64,000 bases of DNA from Streptacidiphilus carbonis (GTDB taxonomy: Bacteria > Actinomycetota > Actinomycetes > Streptomycetales > Streptomycetaceae), in NCBI RefSeq assembly GCF_000787775.1, contig NZ_BBPM01000016.1, positions 62,001 to 126,000 on the forward strand, read 5' to 3'. Position 1 is the stretch's first letter. Each line of letters begins with the position of its first letter. Positions 15,887-23,586 of this stretch are shown here, in pieces. A program made the translations under genes and the position numbers. Below the pieces are notes generated by a model. The model saw nothing but the letters and a program-made list of their open reading frames with translations, had not been told where the DNA came from and made no database searches.

Positions 15887-17475
15887 CCGTCGACCGGAAC
15901 GACGACGGTCAGCCGGACGTCATGCCCGACTACCGAGACGGGGTGGAGAAGGCGCCCTTCTGGGACGAAGACCCGAACGACCTCGGTGACTATCCCGACT
16001 ACCTGCGCGAGGCGGACGAGGCCGAAGCCCGCGACACGCGGTACCAAGGAGAACCGCCGGACGAGGTGGACCCGGCGGAGGGCGTGGCTCGGGAGGAGCA
16101 GATCCTCCCGAGCCCGACCAATCCGATGGCCGTCGCACGTGAGCTCCTGCCTGCGTGGCTGCACGGGCGAGCTCTGAAGCTCCGCCGGTGGCACGGAGAT
16201 TGGGTGCTCTGGGTAGGACCGCACTGGATTGCGGTCGACGGCGATGCGATGCGGGCTGACCTGTACCCGCGGCTGGAGCACGCGACCTATCAGTACGTCG
16301 ACAGGAAGGGCGAGCAAAAGACTGCTCCCTGGGCGCCGACATCCGGCAAGGTCGGCAACCTCATGGAGGCTCTGGCGTCCATCGTCCACCTTCCTTCCGA
16401 TGTTGAGACCCCCGGATGGTTGGCCGCTCCGGAGTCGACTGCCAGCCGGGCGCCCGTGATCGCCTGCCGCAACGGGTTGCTGGACATCTCGACGCGACAG
16501 CTGCAGCCGCTGACGCCTCTGTACTTCAACCGGGTCTCCGTCCCGTTCGACTACGTCGCCGACGCGCCCGTGCCCGTTCGCTGGATCGGATTCCTGTCCT
16601 CCCTGTGGCCCGGGGATCCCGAGGCGGTCTTGGCCGTGCAGGAGTGGTTCGGCTACATCCTCTCGGGGCGCACCGACCTGCAGAAGATGATGCTGATCAT
16701 CGGGCCGCCGCGCTCCGGGAAGGGCACTATCGCCCGAACCCTGACCGCGCTGGTCGGCAAGGCGAACATGGCTGGCCCGACCCTGGCTGGCCTGTCGACG
16801 AACTTCGGCCTGTCGCCACTGCTGGACAAGACGCTGGCCATCGTCTCCGACGCCCGCCTCCCCCGGATCGGCACCGAGGTCGTGGTCGAGCGCCTCCTGT
16901 CCATCTCGGGCGAGGACACCCTCGACGTGGACCGCAAGTACCGCGACCCGTGGACCGGCCGCATCCCGGTCCGGTTCCTGCTGCTGTCCAACGAGCTGCC
17001 CGCCTTCGCGGACGCATCCGGCGCTATCGCCAGCCGGCTGATCGTGCTGACGATGGTGAACTCGTTCCTCGGCAAGGAGGACCGAGCCCTGGAGGGCGAC
17101 CTCAACCGGGAGCTGCCGGGCATCTTGAACTGGTCGCTCGACGGCCTGCAGAGCCTCATCGAGCGCGGCCGGTTCAGCGAGCCGAAGTCCTCGGCCGACG
17201 CGGTCGCCATGCTCGCCGCCTCGGTCTCGCCGATCAAGGCGTTCCTCGGAGAGCTGTGCACCGTCGGTCCCGAGCACCGCGTACCGACCGACCTTCTGTA
17301 CGAGGCCTGGGCTGACTGGTGCAAGGACTCGGGCCGCGATCACAAGGGCACCAAGGAGACCTTCGGCCGCAACCTGCTGGCCGCAGTTCCCGGGTTGCGA
17401 CAGACCCGGCCGCTCGTGAACAAGGTCAAGGTCCGGATGTACCAGGGCGTCACGCTCGGGCAGGTCGGGTCATGA
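15883..17475 (+). CDS. P4-type primase-helicase (SF3 helicase) replication protein
   Basis: A 530-residue protein. The N-terminal 230 residues include a D5-type region (WIGFLSSLWPGDPEAVLAVQ) leading into an SF3 helicase core with Walker A GPPRSGKGT (about residues 271-279), a later DARLPRIG segment and the arginine-rich sensor region FLLLSNELP. The C-terminal domain is winged-helix-like. This is the phage/plasmid primase C-terminal (P4 alpha) family, which opens and unwinds the origin. No separate zinc-binding primase domain is obvious, so it may act only as helicase and initiator. It stops 8 bp before an iteron array that is its natural candidate target. Confidence 0.9.
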   Translation: MTVDRNDDGQPDVMPDYRDGVEKAPFWDEDPNDLGDYPDYLREADEAEARDTRYQGEPPDEVDPAEGVAREEQILPSPTNPMAVARELLPAWLHGRALKLRRWHGDWVLWVGPHWIAVDGDAMRADLYPRLEHATYQYVDRKGEQKTAPWAPTSGKVGNLMEALASIVHLPSDVETPGWLAAPESTASRAPVIACRNGLLDISTRQLQPLTPLYFNRVSVPFDYVADAPVPVRWIGFLSSLWPGDPEAVLAVQEWFGYILSGRTDLQKMMLIIGPPRSGKGTIARTLTALVGKANMAGPTLAGLSTNFGLSPLLDKTLAIVSDARLPRIGTEVVVERLLSISGEDTLDVDRKYRDPWTGRIPVRFLLLSNELPAFADASGAIASRLIVLTMVNSFLGKEDRALEGDLNRELPGILNWSLDGLQSLIERGRFSEPKSSADAVAMLAASVSPIKAFLGELCTVGPEHRVPTDLLYEAWADWCKDSGRDHKGTKETFGRNLLAAVPGLRQTRPLVNKVKVRMYQGVTLGQVGS

Positions 17476-17483
17476 ACGATCTT

Positions 17484-17747
17484 GGACCGGGTTCGGACCG
17501 GGTTCGGACCGGGTTCCAGGCCGCACCCGGGCCGGTAAAGCCGCAGATCAGAGCGTGCGTGGACCGGGTGGACCGGGTGGACCGGGTTCTACAGAGAACT
17601 TCTCGTGTGCGGGCGCATGCGCAGGAACGACAGCTCCAAACAATGCAGCGGAACCCGGTCCACCCGGTCCACGCCACTCAAAACGGCCTCCCACCTGCAC
17701 CTTTCCTGGACCGGGTTCCTTCGGTCCGACCCGGTCCAACCCGGTCC
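17484..17747. repeat. Iteron array, candidate replication origin
   Basis: Eleven exact copies of the 9-mer GGACCGGGT. Rightward copies start at 17484, 17495 and 17506 (11-bp steps), 17561, 17570 and 17579 (9-bp steps) and 17708. Leftward copies (ACCCGGTCC) start at 17653, 17662, 17729 and 17739. Two copies plus flanks form a perfect 22-bp inverted repeat (17568-17589 against 17651-17672). The array fills the gap after the primase-helicase gene. Phage P4 initiates at iterons bound by its own primase-helicase, so this is most simply the element's origin; a partition site is the main alternative. Confidence 0.85.
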
Positions 17748-17771
17748 ATCTCCGATCAAGAGAAGCCGCCC

Positions 17772-18008
17772 ATGAACCACGACCCAGAACGGGACCCTGC
17801 AGCCGACCTCGCCGTGATCCTCCGCGCCTCGGCCGAGCGCCGCATCGCCGAGCAGGTCGCCGCGGCAGCCCGGCGCCGGGAAGCCCAGCAGCAGACCCGC
17901 GCCGAGTTCACGGCAAGCCGTACAGCCGGAGTCCGCAGGCGCAATTCCGCCCGGGAAGCACGACTCCGCATGATCGCCAACCACCAGCAGGCCGAGGAGG
18001 CACCATGA
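17772..18008 (+). CDS. Small Arg/Ala-rich helical protein
   Basis: A 78-residue protein, almost all predicted helix and strongly basic (SAERRIAEQVAAAARRREAQ, VRRRNSAREARLRM). An in-frame ATG 100 codons upstream exists, but the intervening sequence is the iteron array, so the later ATG is chosen. Overlaps the next gene's start. Could bind nucleic acid; function unknown. Confidence 0.62.
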   Translation: MNHDPERDPAADLAVILRASAERRIAEQVAAAARRREAQQQTRAEFTASRTAGVRRRNSAREARLRMIANHQQAEEAP

Positions 18009-18727
18009 CCCGGCCCGAAGACCACACCCCGCCCTCGATCATCTGGGGACGCTGCCCCGGCGGAGGCCGATGGTTCTGGACCGCCCGCATCGTCGGCGGT
18101 GAAGACCGGCACGGCTGGGCCTCCAACCGCAACGACGCCGCCAGGAAAGCCAACCGCGCGGCCGTCCTGCTCGCCGTCGGCCAGTACGCCAGCATCCGCA
18201 TCAACGACGACGACGCCGAACTGAAGCTCGCGGCCGTCATCGCCGAGAAGCACGCCCAGGCCAAGGCCGAGGACAAGAAGCGCACAGCCGCCGGCGAGAC
18301 CCCGGTCAACCTCTACGCCGTCGAACGCGGCTACTACGACCACGGCGCCTGCCACTGGGTCCACTCCAGGATCGTGCGACTCCCGGTCACCAAGACCACG
18401 CCCCGGCGGATCTACTTCCTGCGCAGCAGCGAGCCCGGCGAGTACGAACGCGGCTACATCGACCGGCAGGACTTCGAGGCCCGCGGCTGGGTCTACTCCA
18501 GCCGCTACAACAAGATCTACGCCAAGCCGCCGGAGCTCCCGAACGACAAGCCGTTCATCCCGCCGCCGTTCCGCTCCGAGTACCCGTACGCACCGGTCTC
18601 CGAGCTGGAGTTGAAGCGGCTCAAGATCGCCATGCGCGACGCCCACCCCGACAAGGGCGGCAGCAGCGAGGCGTTCATCAAAGCGCGAGCCGAGTACGAG
18701 CACGCCCGCGACCGAGTCAGCCGATGA
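18005..18727 (+). CDS. J-domain-like protein next to the origin
   Basis: A 240-residue protein. The N-terminal part (to about residue 95) has SIIWGRCPGGGRWFWTARIV and a Lys/Ala-rich helix. The C-terminal 40 residues match the core of a J-domain: LKRLKIAMRDAHPDKGGSSE (HPD at 214-216), then a second helix FIKARAEYEHARD. J-domains stimulate Hsp70 ATPase, and DnaJ-DnaK helps remodel replication initiators in lambda and several plasmids. GAGGAGG lies upstream of the ATG. A role in activating the origin complex is an inference from position. Confidence 0.78.
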   Translation: MTRPEDHTPPSIIWGRCPGGGRWFWTARIVGGEDRHGWASNRNDAARKANRAAVLLAVGQYASIRINDDDAELKLAAVIAEKHAQAKAEDKKRTAAGETPVNLYAVERGYYDHGACHWVHSRIVRLPVTKTTPRRIYFLRSSEPGEYERGYIDRQDFEARGWVYSSRYNKIYAKPPELPNDKPFIPPPFRSEYPYAPVSELELKRLKIAMRDAHPDKGGSSEAFIKARAEYEHARDRVSR

Positions 18728-18882
18728 CCCCGCTCACTTCGGGTCGACGCGGCTCCGCACCCACCGAACACCGAAACCCACCACAACCCCGACCCCGACC
18801 AACTCCAACAGATGCATCCACGTCATGCGGCGGAACCTACCCCAACGCCCCAACCGGCACCGCACCGACCAAGGAGACCAAG

Positions 18883-19089
18883 TTGACCAGCCGCCTCACC
18901 AGGGTCAGTCGGAGCAGCAAGCCGGCCATCGTGAAGCTCATGTGCCCGTCCTGCCGATCCGTCCGCCGATGCAGCCCGGTCGGGATCGCCACCATCGGCC
19001 GGCGCCGCCGAGAAGTCCTGGAGTGCTCCGAGAGCACCTGCGGGCTCCAGTGGATCCCCGTCCGCGACCACATCGTCAACCCCACCTGA
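18883..19089 (+). CDS. Small zinc-ribbon-like protein
   Basis: A 68-residue protein with CPSC near residue 21 and CSESTC near residue 48, the spacing of a single zinc ribbon, in a basic context. The TTG start is chosen because AAGGAG lies 6 bases upstream; an ATG at 18724 overlapping the J-domain gene would add a Pro/Thr-rich, unlikely N-terminus. Possibly DNA-binding. Confidence 0.6.
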   Translation: MTSRLTRVSRSSKPAIVKLMCPSCRSVRRCSPVGIATIGRRRREVLECSESTCGLQWIPVRDHIVNPT

Positions 19090-19106
19090 ACAGCACGGAG
19101 ACCAAC

Positions 19107-19304
19107 ATGCTCAGCGCTCCCGTCCCGCCCACCGTCGTCGGCGCCGTCCTCGTAACCAGCGGCGCCGAACAGGTCATCGTCACCCGCTGCCCCGGCTGCG
19201 GCGCCGCCCACCGACACCTCGCCCTCGGCCTCCGCACCCCCGTCTGCGGCCGGCCCTACATCGTCGAACTCCACCAGGTTGCGGCACCCCGAGCCGTCGC
19301 CTAA
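19107..19304 (+). CDS. Small Cys/His protein
   Basis: A 65-residue protein with a hydrophobic start (PTVVGAVLVTSG) and CPGCGAAHRHLALG, a possible zinc site. CGGAG precedes the ATG by 6 bases. Same series as the zinc-ribbon gene just upstream; not recognised. Confidence 0.58.
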   Translation: MLSAPVPPTVVGAVLVTSGAEQVIVTRCPGCGAAHRHLALGLRTPVCGRPYIVELHQVAAPRAVA

Positions 19305-19484
19305 GAGGCCCATCCCACACGCGCGCTGGACAGCACCCGACCGGTCACGAACGGCCCTATCGGCCGTCCCACAAGGCCTGCCGCAACCGCCGCACCAACC
19401 ACAGCCCGCCGTCCGGTTCGCGAAACAACAGCCCGCCGTCCAACTCACCACCCCCTTGACCCCAGCACCCCCGAAGGACCGCAC
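19305..19484. other. Intergenic gap before the duplicated HTH cassette
   Basis: 180 bp, rich in CA and Pro-type codons. An in-frame ORF starting at TTG 19279 covers it, but its composition is low-complexity Pro/Gln. No promoter motif is clear. Confidence 0.35.
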
Positions 19485-20063
19485 ATGACCCACCCAGCCA
19501 CGACAGCCGCTAGCGGAACACCACCGGACATGATCAGCGCAGCGCACGTTGCGGGCCCGTCCCACGCGCGCGGGAAGGTGGTGGAGGCGATGCCGCTGAC
19601 GGATCAGCAGCGTTTGACGATCTGCGAGCGCGCTGACGCGGGCATGTCGGTGCGCCAGATCGCGGCCGAGTTGTCCGTCGCGCCGAGCACGGTGACGCGG
19701 GCCGCCAAGAGCCTCGGTGTGGTCTTCGACCGGTCGGCGACCGAGCGGGCGACGGCGGCCCGGGTCGCGGACGGCCGTGCCCGGCGTGCCGAGCTCGCCG
19801 AGCGGCTCATCGAGCTGGCCAACGGCGAGCTGGACCAGTTGTCACGCCCGTGCCGGGTGCACGCGTTCGTGGGCGGACAGGCACCGACGTTCCTGGAGCA
19901 CGTGCTGCCGCAGCCGGACGCCACGACGCGGCTGGCGATCGCCCGGACCGCAGCGGTGTTCCTGGACCGGCACGTGCGACTCCTCGACGCGGACCGCACG
20001 GCCGCCGACAGCTGCTCGGATGTCGACGCATGGCTGTCGGCGCTGACGGGAGGCGCCCTGTGA
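19485..20063 (+). CDS. HTH protein, copy 1 of a duplicated cassette
   Basis: A 192-residue protein. After a 35-residue variable N-terminus comes a helix-turn-helix (MSVRQIAAELSVAPSTVTRA), then FDRSATERATAARVADGRAR, and a C-terminal domain with FVGGQAPTFLEHVLPQPDA and AAVFLDRHVRLL. The pattern recalls small HTH proteins of actinophages annotated as terminase small subunits, but no large terminase is present here. A close relative lies at 20308. Probably DNA-binding; role unknown. Confidence 0.8.
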   Translation: MTHPATTAASGTPPDMISAAHVAGPSHARGKVVEAMPLTDQQRLTICERADAGMSVRQIAAELSVAPSTVTRAAKSLGVVFDRSATERATAARVADGRARRAELAERLIELANGELDQLSRPCRVHAFVGGQAPTFLEHVLPQPDATTRLAIARTAAVFLDRHVRLLDADRTAADSCSDVDAWLSALTGGAL

Positions 20064-20314
20064 GCGTGGACCGGGCCACCCGCGACGCCCTGGCCGTGAT
20101 GGCAGCGCAGCTGCGTGGTGACGAGCAGGGCGTGGCCGCGCTGATCGGGGACTGTGACCTTCCGGCGGTGGCGGTGGTCCTGGCGGACTACGCCGCCGAG
20201 GCCGTGCGCTTGGCGGGCGGCCGGGAGGTCGGTGACGGGGATCTCGCCGAGCTCCTCGGGGTGCACCTGAGGCGCCTCGCGGGCGGCAGCACCCGGGGTG
20301 GTGGGTCGTGCTGA
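20060..20314 (+). CDS. Small helical partner, copy 1
   Basis: An 84-residue protein that starts at the GTG inside the previous stop. AAQLRGDEQGVAALIGDC and AVVLADYAAEAVRLAGG resemble the 20804 product (GARLRGDVDGERVLLGDC), so it is the partner gene of the duplicated cassette. It has no catalytic motif. Confidence 0.75.
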   Translation: MSVDRATRDALAVMAAQLRGDEQGVAALIGDCDLPAVAVVLADYAAEAVRLAGGREVGDGDLAELLGVHLRRLAGGSTRGGGSC

Positions 20315-20814
20315 GCGATGAGCAGCGGCTGCGCCTGTGCGAGCTCGCGGAGGGCGGCATGTCAGTGCGGCAGATCGCCGAGCATCTGGGTGTGGCGCCG
20401 TCGACGGTGACCCGGAACGCGAAGGGCCTCGGAGTCCTGTTCGACCGGTCGGCCACGGAGGCGGCTACCGCGGCGAGGATCGCGGACGGGCAGGCCCGGC
20501 GTACCCAGTTGGCGTCGAGGCTGCTGGACTTGGCGAACAGCGAGCTGGACCGGCTCTCGCGCCCGTACCGGATGTCGTCGTTCGTGGGCGGCCAGGCGCC
20601 GGCCTATCTGGAGCATGTGGTGCCGCAGCCGGATGCCGTGTCGCGTCTTGCGATCATCCGTGGCGCGGCGACGCTGCTGGATCGTCACGTCCGGCTGGCC
20701 GGGATGGCGGGCAGTGAGGGCCTGGAGTCGGCGAAGAGCCTGCTCGGTTCCCTGGCGCAGAGCCTGGGCGAATACCAGACCGACCGGGATGCGGAGGCCG
20801 ACGGTGCGAGTTGA
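20308..20814 (+). CDS. HTH protein, copy 2 of a duplicated cassette
   Basis: A 168-residue protein. The same order as copy 1: MSVRQIAEHLGVAPSTVTRN, FDRSATEAATAARIADGQAR, FVGGQAPAYLEHVVPQPDA and LLDRHVRLAG, with a different C-terminal tail (AKSLLGSLAQSLGEYQ). It lacks copy 1's N-terminal extension. The copies have diverged at many positions, so the duplication is not recent. Confidence 0.84.
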   Translation: MLSDEQRLRLCELAEGGMSVRQIAEHLGVAPSTVTRNAKGLGVLFDRSATEAATAARIADGQARRTQLASRLLDLANSELDRLSRPYRMSSFVGGQAPAYLEHVVPQPDAVSRLAIIRGAATLLDRHVRLAGMAGSEGLESAKSLLGSLAQSLGEYQTDRDAEADGAS

Positions 20815-21043
20815 TGACCTGGGTCGGGCGGTCGCGCTGGTGGGTGCCCGGCTGCGCGGCGACGTCGACGGCGAGCGGGTTCTCCTCGGTGACTGCGGCG
20901 AGGATCTGCCGCTGGTCGAGGGCCTGCTGCTGGTCGCCGAGTTGTCGTTGACGGTGATGGCGCAGCGGGACGGGGTGAGTCGGGAGCAGGCGGCCGAGAC
21001 GACGGCCGTGCTGCTGCGGTCGCTGGCTGGTGGTGGCGGGTGA
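20804..21043 (+). CDS. Small helical partner, copy 2
   Basis: A 79-residue protein; GGAG lies 8 bases before its GTG, and it overlaps both neighbours. Shares the LRGD...LLGDC core with the 20060 product, then diverges (LLLVAELSLTVMAQRDGVSR). Likely a small binding partner of the HTH protein; inferred only from linkage. Confidence 0.75.
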   Translation: MRVDDLGRAVALVGARLRGDVDGERVLLGDCGEDLPLVEGLLLVAELSLTVMAQRDGVSREQAAETTAVLLRSLAGGGG

Positions 21044-21432
21044 CCGAGACCGACGTGCCCGGCGTGGTGGTGCCACCGGAGTTGGCCGCCCTGGTCGGCG
21101 CCCTGCTCCACTACGGCGTCGCGGCGTTCGCGTCCCGCAACGGCGCCCTGCCTACCGTTCCGGGCCTGGAGGAACTGCGCGAACAGCTGCGCGTGACGGC
21201 TGGGGCCGCTAGCGGACGGCGTCCGCGCATGCTGGGCCTGCCAGGACCGGTGACCCGCTACTTGACGGTCGACGAGGCCGCCGAGCTGATGGGTGTCTGC
21301 CCGCGGCAGGTACGACGCCTCTCGAAGACGGGGGCGTTGATCGCCCGCAAGCCGGGACGGGACTGGCAGGTCGACGCAGAAAGCGCGACCGACTACGGCA
21401 GGAGACAGCAGGCATGGCAGCGAGCAGCGTGA
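21040..21432 (+). CDS. Excisionase/MerR-like HTH protein
   Basis: A 130-residue protein. The C-terminal 55 residues form an excisionase-family DNA-binding domain: YLTVDEAAELMGVCPRQVRR, then SKTGALIARKPGRDWQV. Proteins of this kind bend DNA and include several recombination directionality factors, although those of serine integrases vary widely. The N-terminal half is helical. It is one candidate for the factor that lets the serine integrase excise the element; a simple regulator is equally possible. Confidence 0.78.
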   Translation: MTETDVPGVVVPPELAALVGALLHYGVAAFASRNGALPTVPGLEELREQLRVTAGAASGRRPRMLGLPGPVTRYLTVDEAAELMGVCPRQVRRLSKTGALIARKPGRDWQVDAESATDYGRRQQAWQRAA

Positions 21433-22142
21433 TGAAGGGCCCCGACGTCGAGCAGGCGCGCGCCGAGGTACACCAGGCGGAGACCGAGCTTGCCTCGGGC
21501 GGGAAGGTCGCCTTCGAGCACCTGCACCGACTCCGGGATCGGTGGCGTCACGCGGACCTCGCCGCCCAGGGTGCGCAGGCGCGGGCCGAGTCGGAGCGGG
21601 TCCGGGCCCGCCTGGAGGCGCTGACGGCGGTGGGGGCGGAGGTCGAGAACACTGCGGCTGCGGAGCCGGGCCAGGCGCTGCGGGAGGCCCTGGCCGAGGT
21701 CGCCCGGGTCTGCGCCAGGGTGCGTGCCCTCGCGGACGGGCACGATGCCACGGTGGCGGCCCTGGTGGCCGCGGCGGTGGACCTGCAGGTCGAGGCGAAG
21801 GCGCCGGCGGGTCCGCGCGCCACCTCGGGGCACGTGGCCGTGGAGGGCCGCGCGATCGTGCACAAGGCGGTCAAGCTGGTGCCGGTGCGGGACCTGGTCG
21901 AGCAGGCGTTGCAGCACGCCGTCACGGGTGATGTGGAGCGCGCCGCGGGCATGGCGCGGCCGGTCGTCGAGGTGCCGGCGGCCAAGCGCCCCGATCACCT
22001 GCTGCGGGGCCGTAACGGCGTCCTGCACCCGATCAGCGGGGACCTCAACAACGGCATGCAGGCGCACGTGCGCTCGGGCGAGGTGGTGCCGCTGTCCGAC
22101 ACGGACGTCGACCGGTGGATGCGCGGTGAGCTCGGTGAGTGA
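21414..22142 (+). CDS. Coiled-coil hypothetical protein
   Basis: A 242-residue protein with long Ala/Glu/Arg helices (HLHRLRDRWRHADLAAQGAQ, ALREALAEVARVCARVRAL), then a more structured C-terminus (HLLRGRNGVLHPISGDLNNG, VDRWMRGELGE). It overlaps the HTH gene before it and the next gene. Function unknown. Confidence 0.78.
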   Translation: MAASSVMKGPDVEQARAEVHQAETELASGGKVAFEHLHRLRDRWRHADLAAQGAQARAESERVRARLEALTAVGAEVENTAAAEPGQALREALAEVARVCARVRALADGHDATVAALVAAAVDLQVEAKAPAGPRATSGHVAVEGRAIVHKAVKLVPVRDLVEQALQHAVTGDVERAAGMARPVVEVPAAKRPDHLLRGRNGVLHPISGDLNNGMQAHVRSGEVVPLSDTDVDRWMRGELGE

Positions 22143-22572
22143 GTCCACGGCCGAGCTGGCGGTGCACTTCGCGGCTGCGGCGCATCACGCGGACGCGGCG
22201 GCGCTGTGCGACTCGGCGGCGTTTATGGCCCGGGTCGCGGCCTTGGGGCCCGATTCGCCGGGCTTCGTGGCGCGGGTGTCCGCTGCCGTGCAGGAGGCCG
22301 CCGCAGGGGCGCAGCAGCCCGTCCAGGCCCCGGAGACCGGGCAGGACGCCGGTGCGGCCGGTAGCGGGCCGTCGGGGCTGTCTGGTGCGAATGTGCGGGT
22401 GCTGCAGCAGTCGGCGCGGCGGGCGATGCTGACCCAGGACTACGCGGGTGAGATCACCGAGCAGGAGGTGCGGGACGCTGAGCCGCACGTGGTGGCCGCC
22501 TGGGCGACCGCGGGCAAACTCGCCGGCCTGGGCATCCCCGCGCAGAAGCCCCGCGGACGCCGGAGGGCTTGA
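22135..22572 (+). CDS. Hypothetical helical protein
   Basis: A 145-residue protein with an Ala-rich helical N-terminus (AVHFAAAAHHADAAALCDSA), a low-complexity Gln/Pro/Gly linker, and a C-terminal helical part (VLQQSARRAMLTQDYAGEIT). A second in-frame GTG nine bases upstream could be the start. Last gene of the overlapping operon. Not recognised. Confidence 0.72.
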   Translation: MSESTAELAVHFAAAAHHADAAALCDSAAFMARVAALGPDSPGFVARVSAAVQEAAAGAQQPVQAPETGQDAGAAGSGPSGLSGANVRVLQQSARRAMLTQDYAGEITEQEVRDAEPHVVAAWATAGKLAGLGIPAQKPRGRRRA

Positions 22573-22727
22573 CCCCTTGACCCCCCGTCGGCTGTTCGCG
22601 GTCCCCACCGCCGCGCCGGCTGGAAGCCCGGCCTACGCGTGCGGCCGAGCTGCGCGCCGCCCCTGCTCGTGACCAATCCGGGCAGGGCGGCGCGTTGTGC
22701 AGTACCACCATCGAGAGGAGCACGGCC

Positions 22728-23027
22728 ATGGAGCCGATGATCAGGGAGCGCCGTCTCCCGCCGCCCGAGCTCGGGCCGATGCTCGCCGCCGCCCGGATGC
22801 GGGCCGGGCTGCGCGGGCGCGAGGCGGCACGGCTGCTCGGTCTGTCCCAGAGCTACCTGGTGCGGTTGGAGTCCGGGCAGCGGGTGCCCTCCATGACGGT
22901 CGCCGGCAGGCTGGCCGAGCGGTTGGGGCTGAGCGAGGACGAGCGAGCGGCGCTACTGACCGCGGCGGTCGACGACGCCGGCGCGGACCATCCGGCCCGG
23001 ACCACAGCCGCAACCCACCCCCGGTGA
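22728..23027 (+). CDS. XRE-type HTH regulator
   Basis: A 99-residue protein with a clean XRE domain: LGPMLAAARMRAGLRGREAA, LLGLSQSYLVRLESGQRVPS and AERLGLSEDERAAL. GAGAGGAG precedes the ATG. It stands alone after a 155-bp gap and upstream of the membrane protein and Cre-like genes, which it may control. Confidence 0.83.
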   Translation: MEPMIRERRLPPPELGPMLAAARMRAGLRGREAARLLGLSQSYLVRLESGQRVPSMTVAGRLAERLGLSEDERAALLTAAVDDAGADHPARTTAATHPR

Positions 23028-23090
23028 TCGACGTCGCTGATCCCCGCCCATACTGATGCGTCACATTCGCGCGGGACCGGGGGGCAATCC

Positions 23091-23549
23091 GTGGCCAACA
23101 TCAGCTTCGGGATCTTCATGCTGGTCTTCGTGACTTGCATGTCCGTGTTCATGGTGCGGGCCGCATGGCTTCACTGGATCGACTCCGATCGCGCACCAGA
23201 GATGCCCGGAGTCCGCACGACGAACCCGTCCGTGATCAGGGGACACGAAAGGGGGATCGTGCCCCTCGCAGGCTGGCTGGCACTGACGAACGCATCAATC
23301 CTGATCGGCTTGATCAACAGCCAGGCCACGACGGGCGTCGCCCTAGTTCTTCTGTTCAGCTCCTTCGTGATGCTGCTCCTGCACGCCTCGGTCGCATGGT
23401 TCAACTGGCCCAAGTTCCTCGTACCGCCGCACCTGCGTCACGACACCGGGTCAATCGTCGAGTGGTACGAGCACCGCCGAGACCTCCGCGCAGCCCTCGC
23501 CGAGGCCGCCGAGCGTGATGCCCTAGGACATCGTTCTGACCCTCGATAA
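23091..23549 (+). CDS. Small membrane protein
   Basis: A 152-residue protein with three likely membrane segments: residues 5-27 (FGIFMLVFVTCMSVFMV), about 58-77 and about 79-98 (VALVLLFSSFVMLLLHASV), with a charged C-terminal cytoplasmic tail. GTG start. Its last codons lie inside the lox-like palindrome. The function is unknown; small membrane proteins of this size are frequent in spread loci of actinomycete elements. Confidence 0.72.
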   Translation: MANISFGIFMLVFVTCMSVFMVRAAWLHWIDSDRAPEMPGVRTTNPSVIRGHERGIVPLAGWLALTNASILIGLINSQATTGVALVLLFSSFVMLLLHASVAWFNWPKFLVPPHLRHDTGSIVEWYEHRRDLRAALAEAAERDALGHRSDPR

Positions 23550-23569
23550 GCCATGTTATCGAGGGTCAG
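23536..23569. repeat. 34-bp loxP-architecture palindrome
   Basis: Arms CTGACCCTCGATA and TATCGAGGGTCAG (13 bp, perfect) flank the asymmetric 8-bp spacer AGCCATGT, the 13-8-13 plan of P1 loxP; counting one more pair gives 14-6-14. It lies 17 bases before a Cre-like recombinase gene. I found no second copy in the window, as expected for a site used to resolve multimers of a circle. A transcription terminator is the main alternative, but there is no T tract after it. Confidence 0.68.
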
Positions 23570-23573
23570 GCCG

Positions 23574-23579
23574 GTAGAC
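23574..23579 (+). promoter_or_regulatory. Probable -10 for a leaderless recombinase transcript
   Basis: TAGACT ends 7 bases before the recombinase ATG, the spacing of a leaderless start. The -35 position falls within the right arm of the palindrome, so recombinase bound there could repress its own gene. Confidence 0.45.
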
Positions 23580-23586
23580 TGATGGC

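Noticed and set aside
17472-17771. Reading frame through the iteron array
   Set aside because: An ATG at 17472 is in frame with the 17772 gene, but the codons would consist of repeat sequence (VDRVDRVDR), so the DNA repeat is the better explanation.
19279-19488. 69-residue Pro/Gln-rich ORF
   Set aside because: TTG start without a ribosome-binding site and low-complexity composition; overlaps the 19107 gene.
23536-23569. Lox-like palindrome read simply as a terminator
   Set aside because: It overlaps the stop codon of the upstream gene and has no T tract. The exact 34-bp loxP layout beside a Cre-like gene is more specific, though a terminator role is not excluded.
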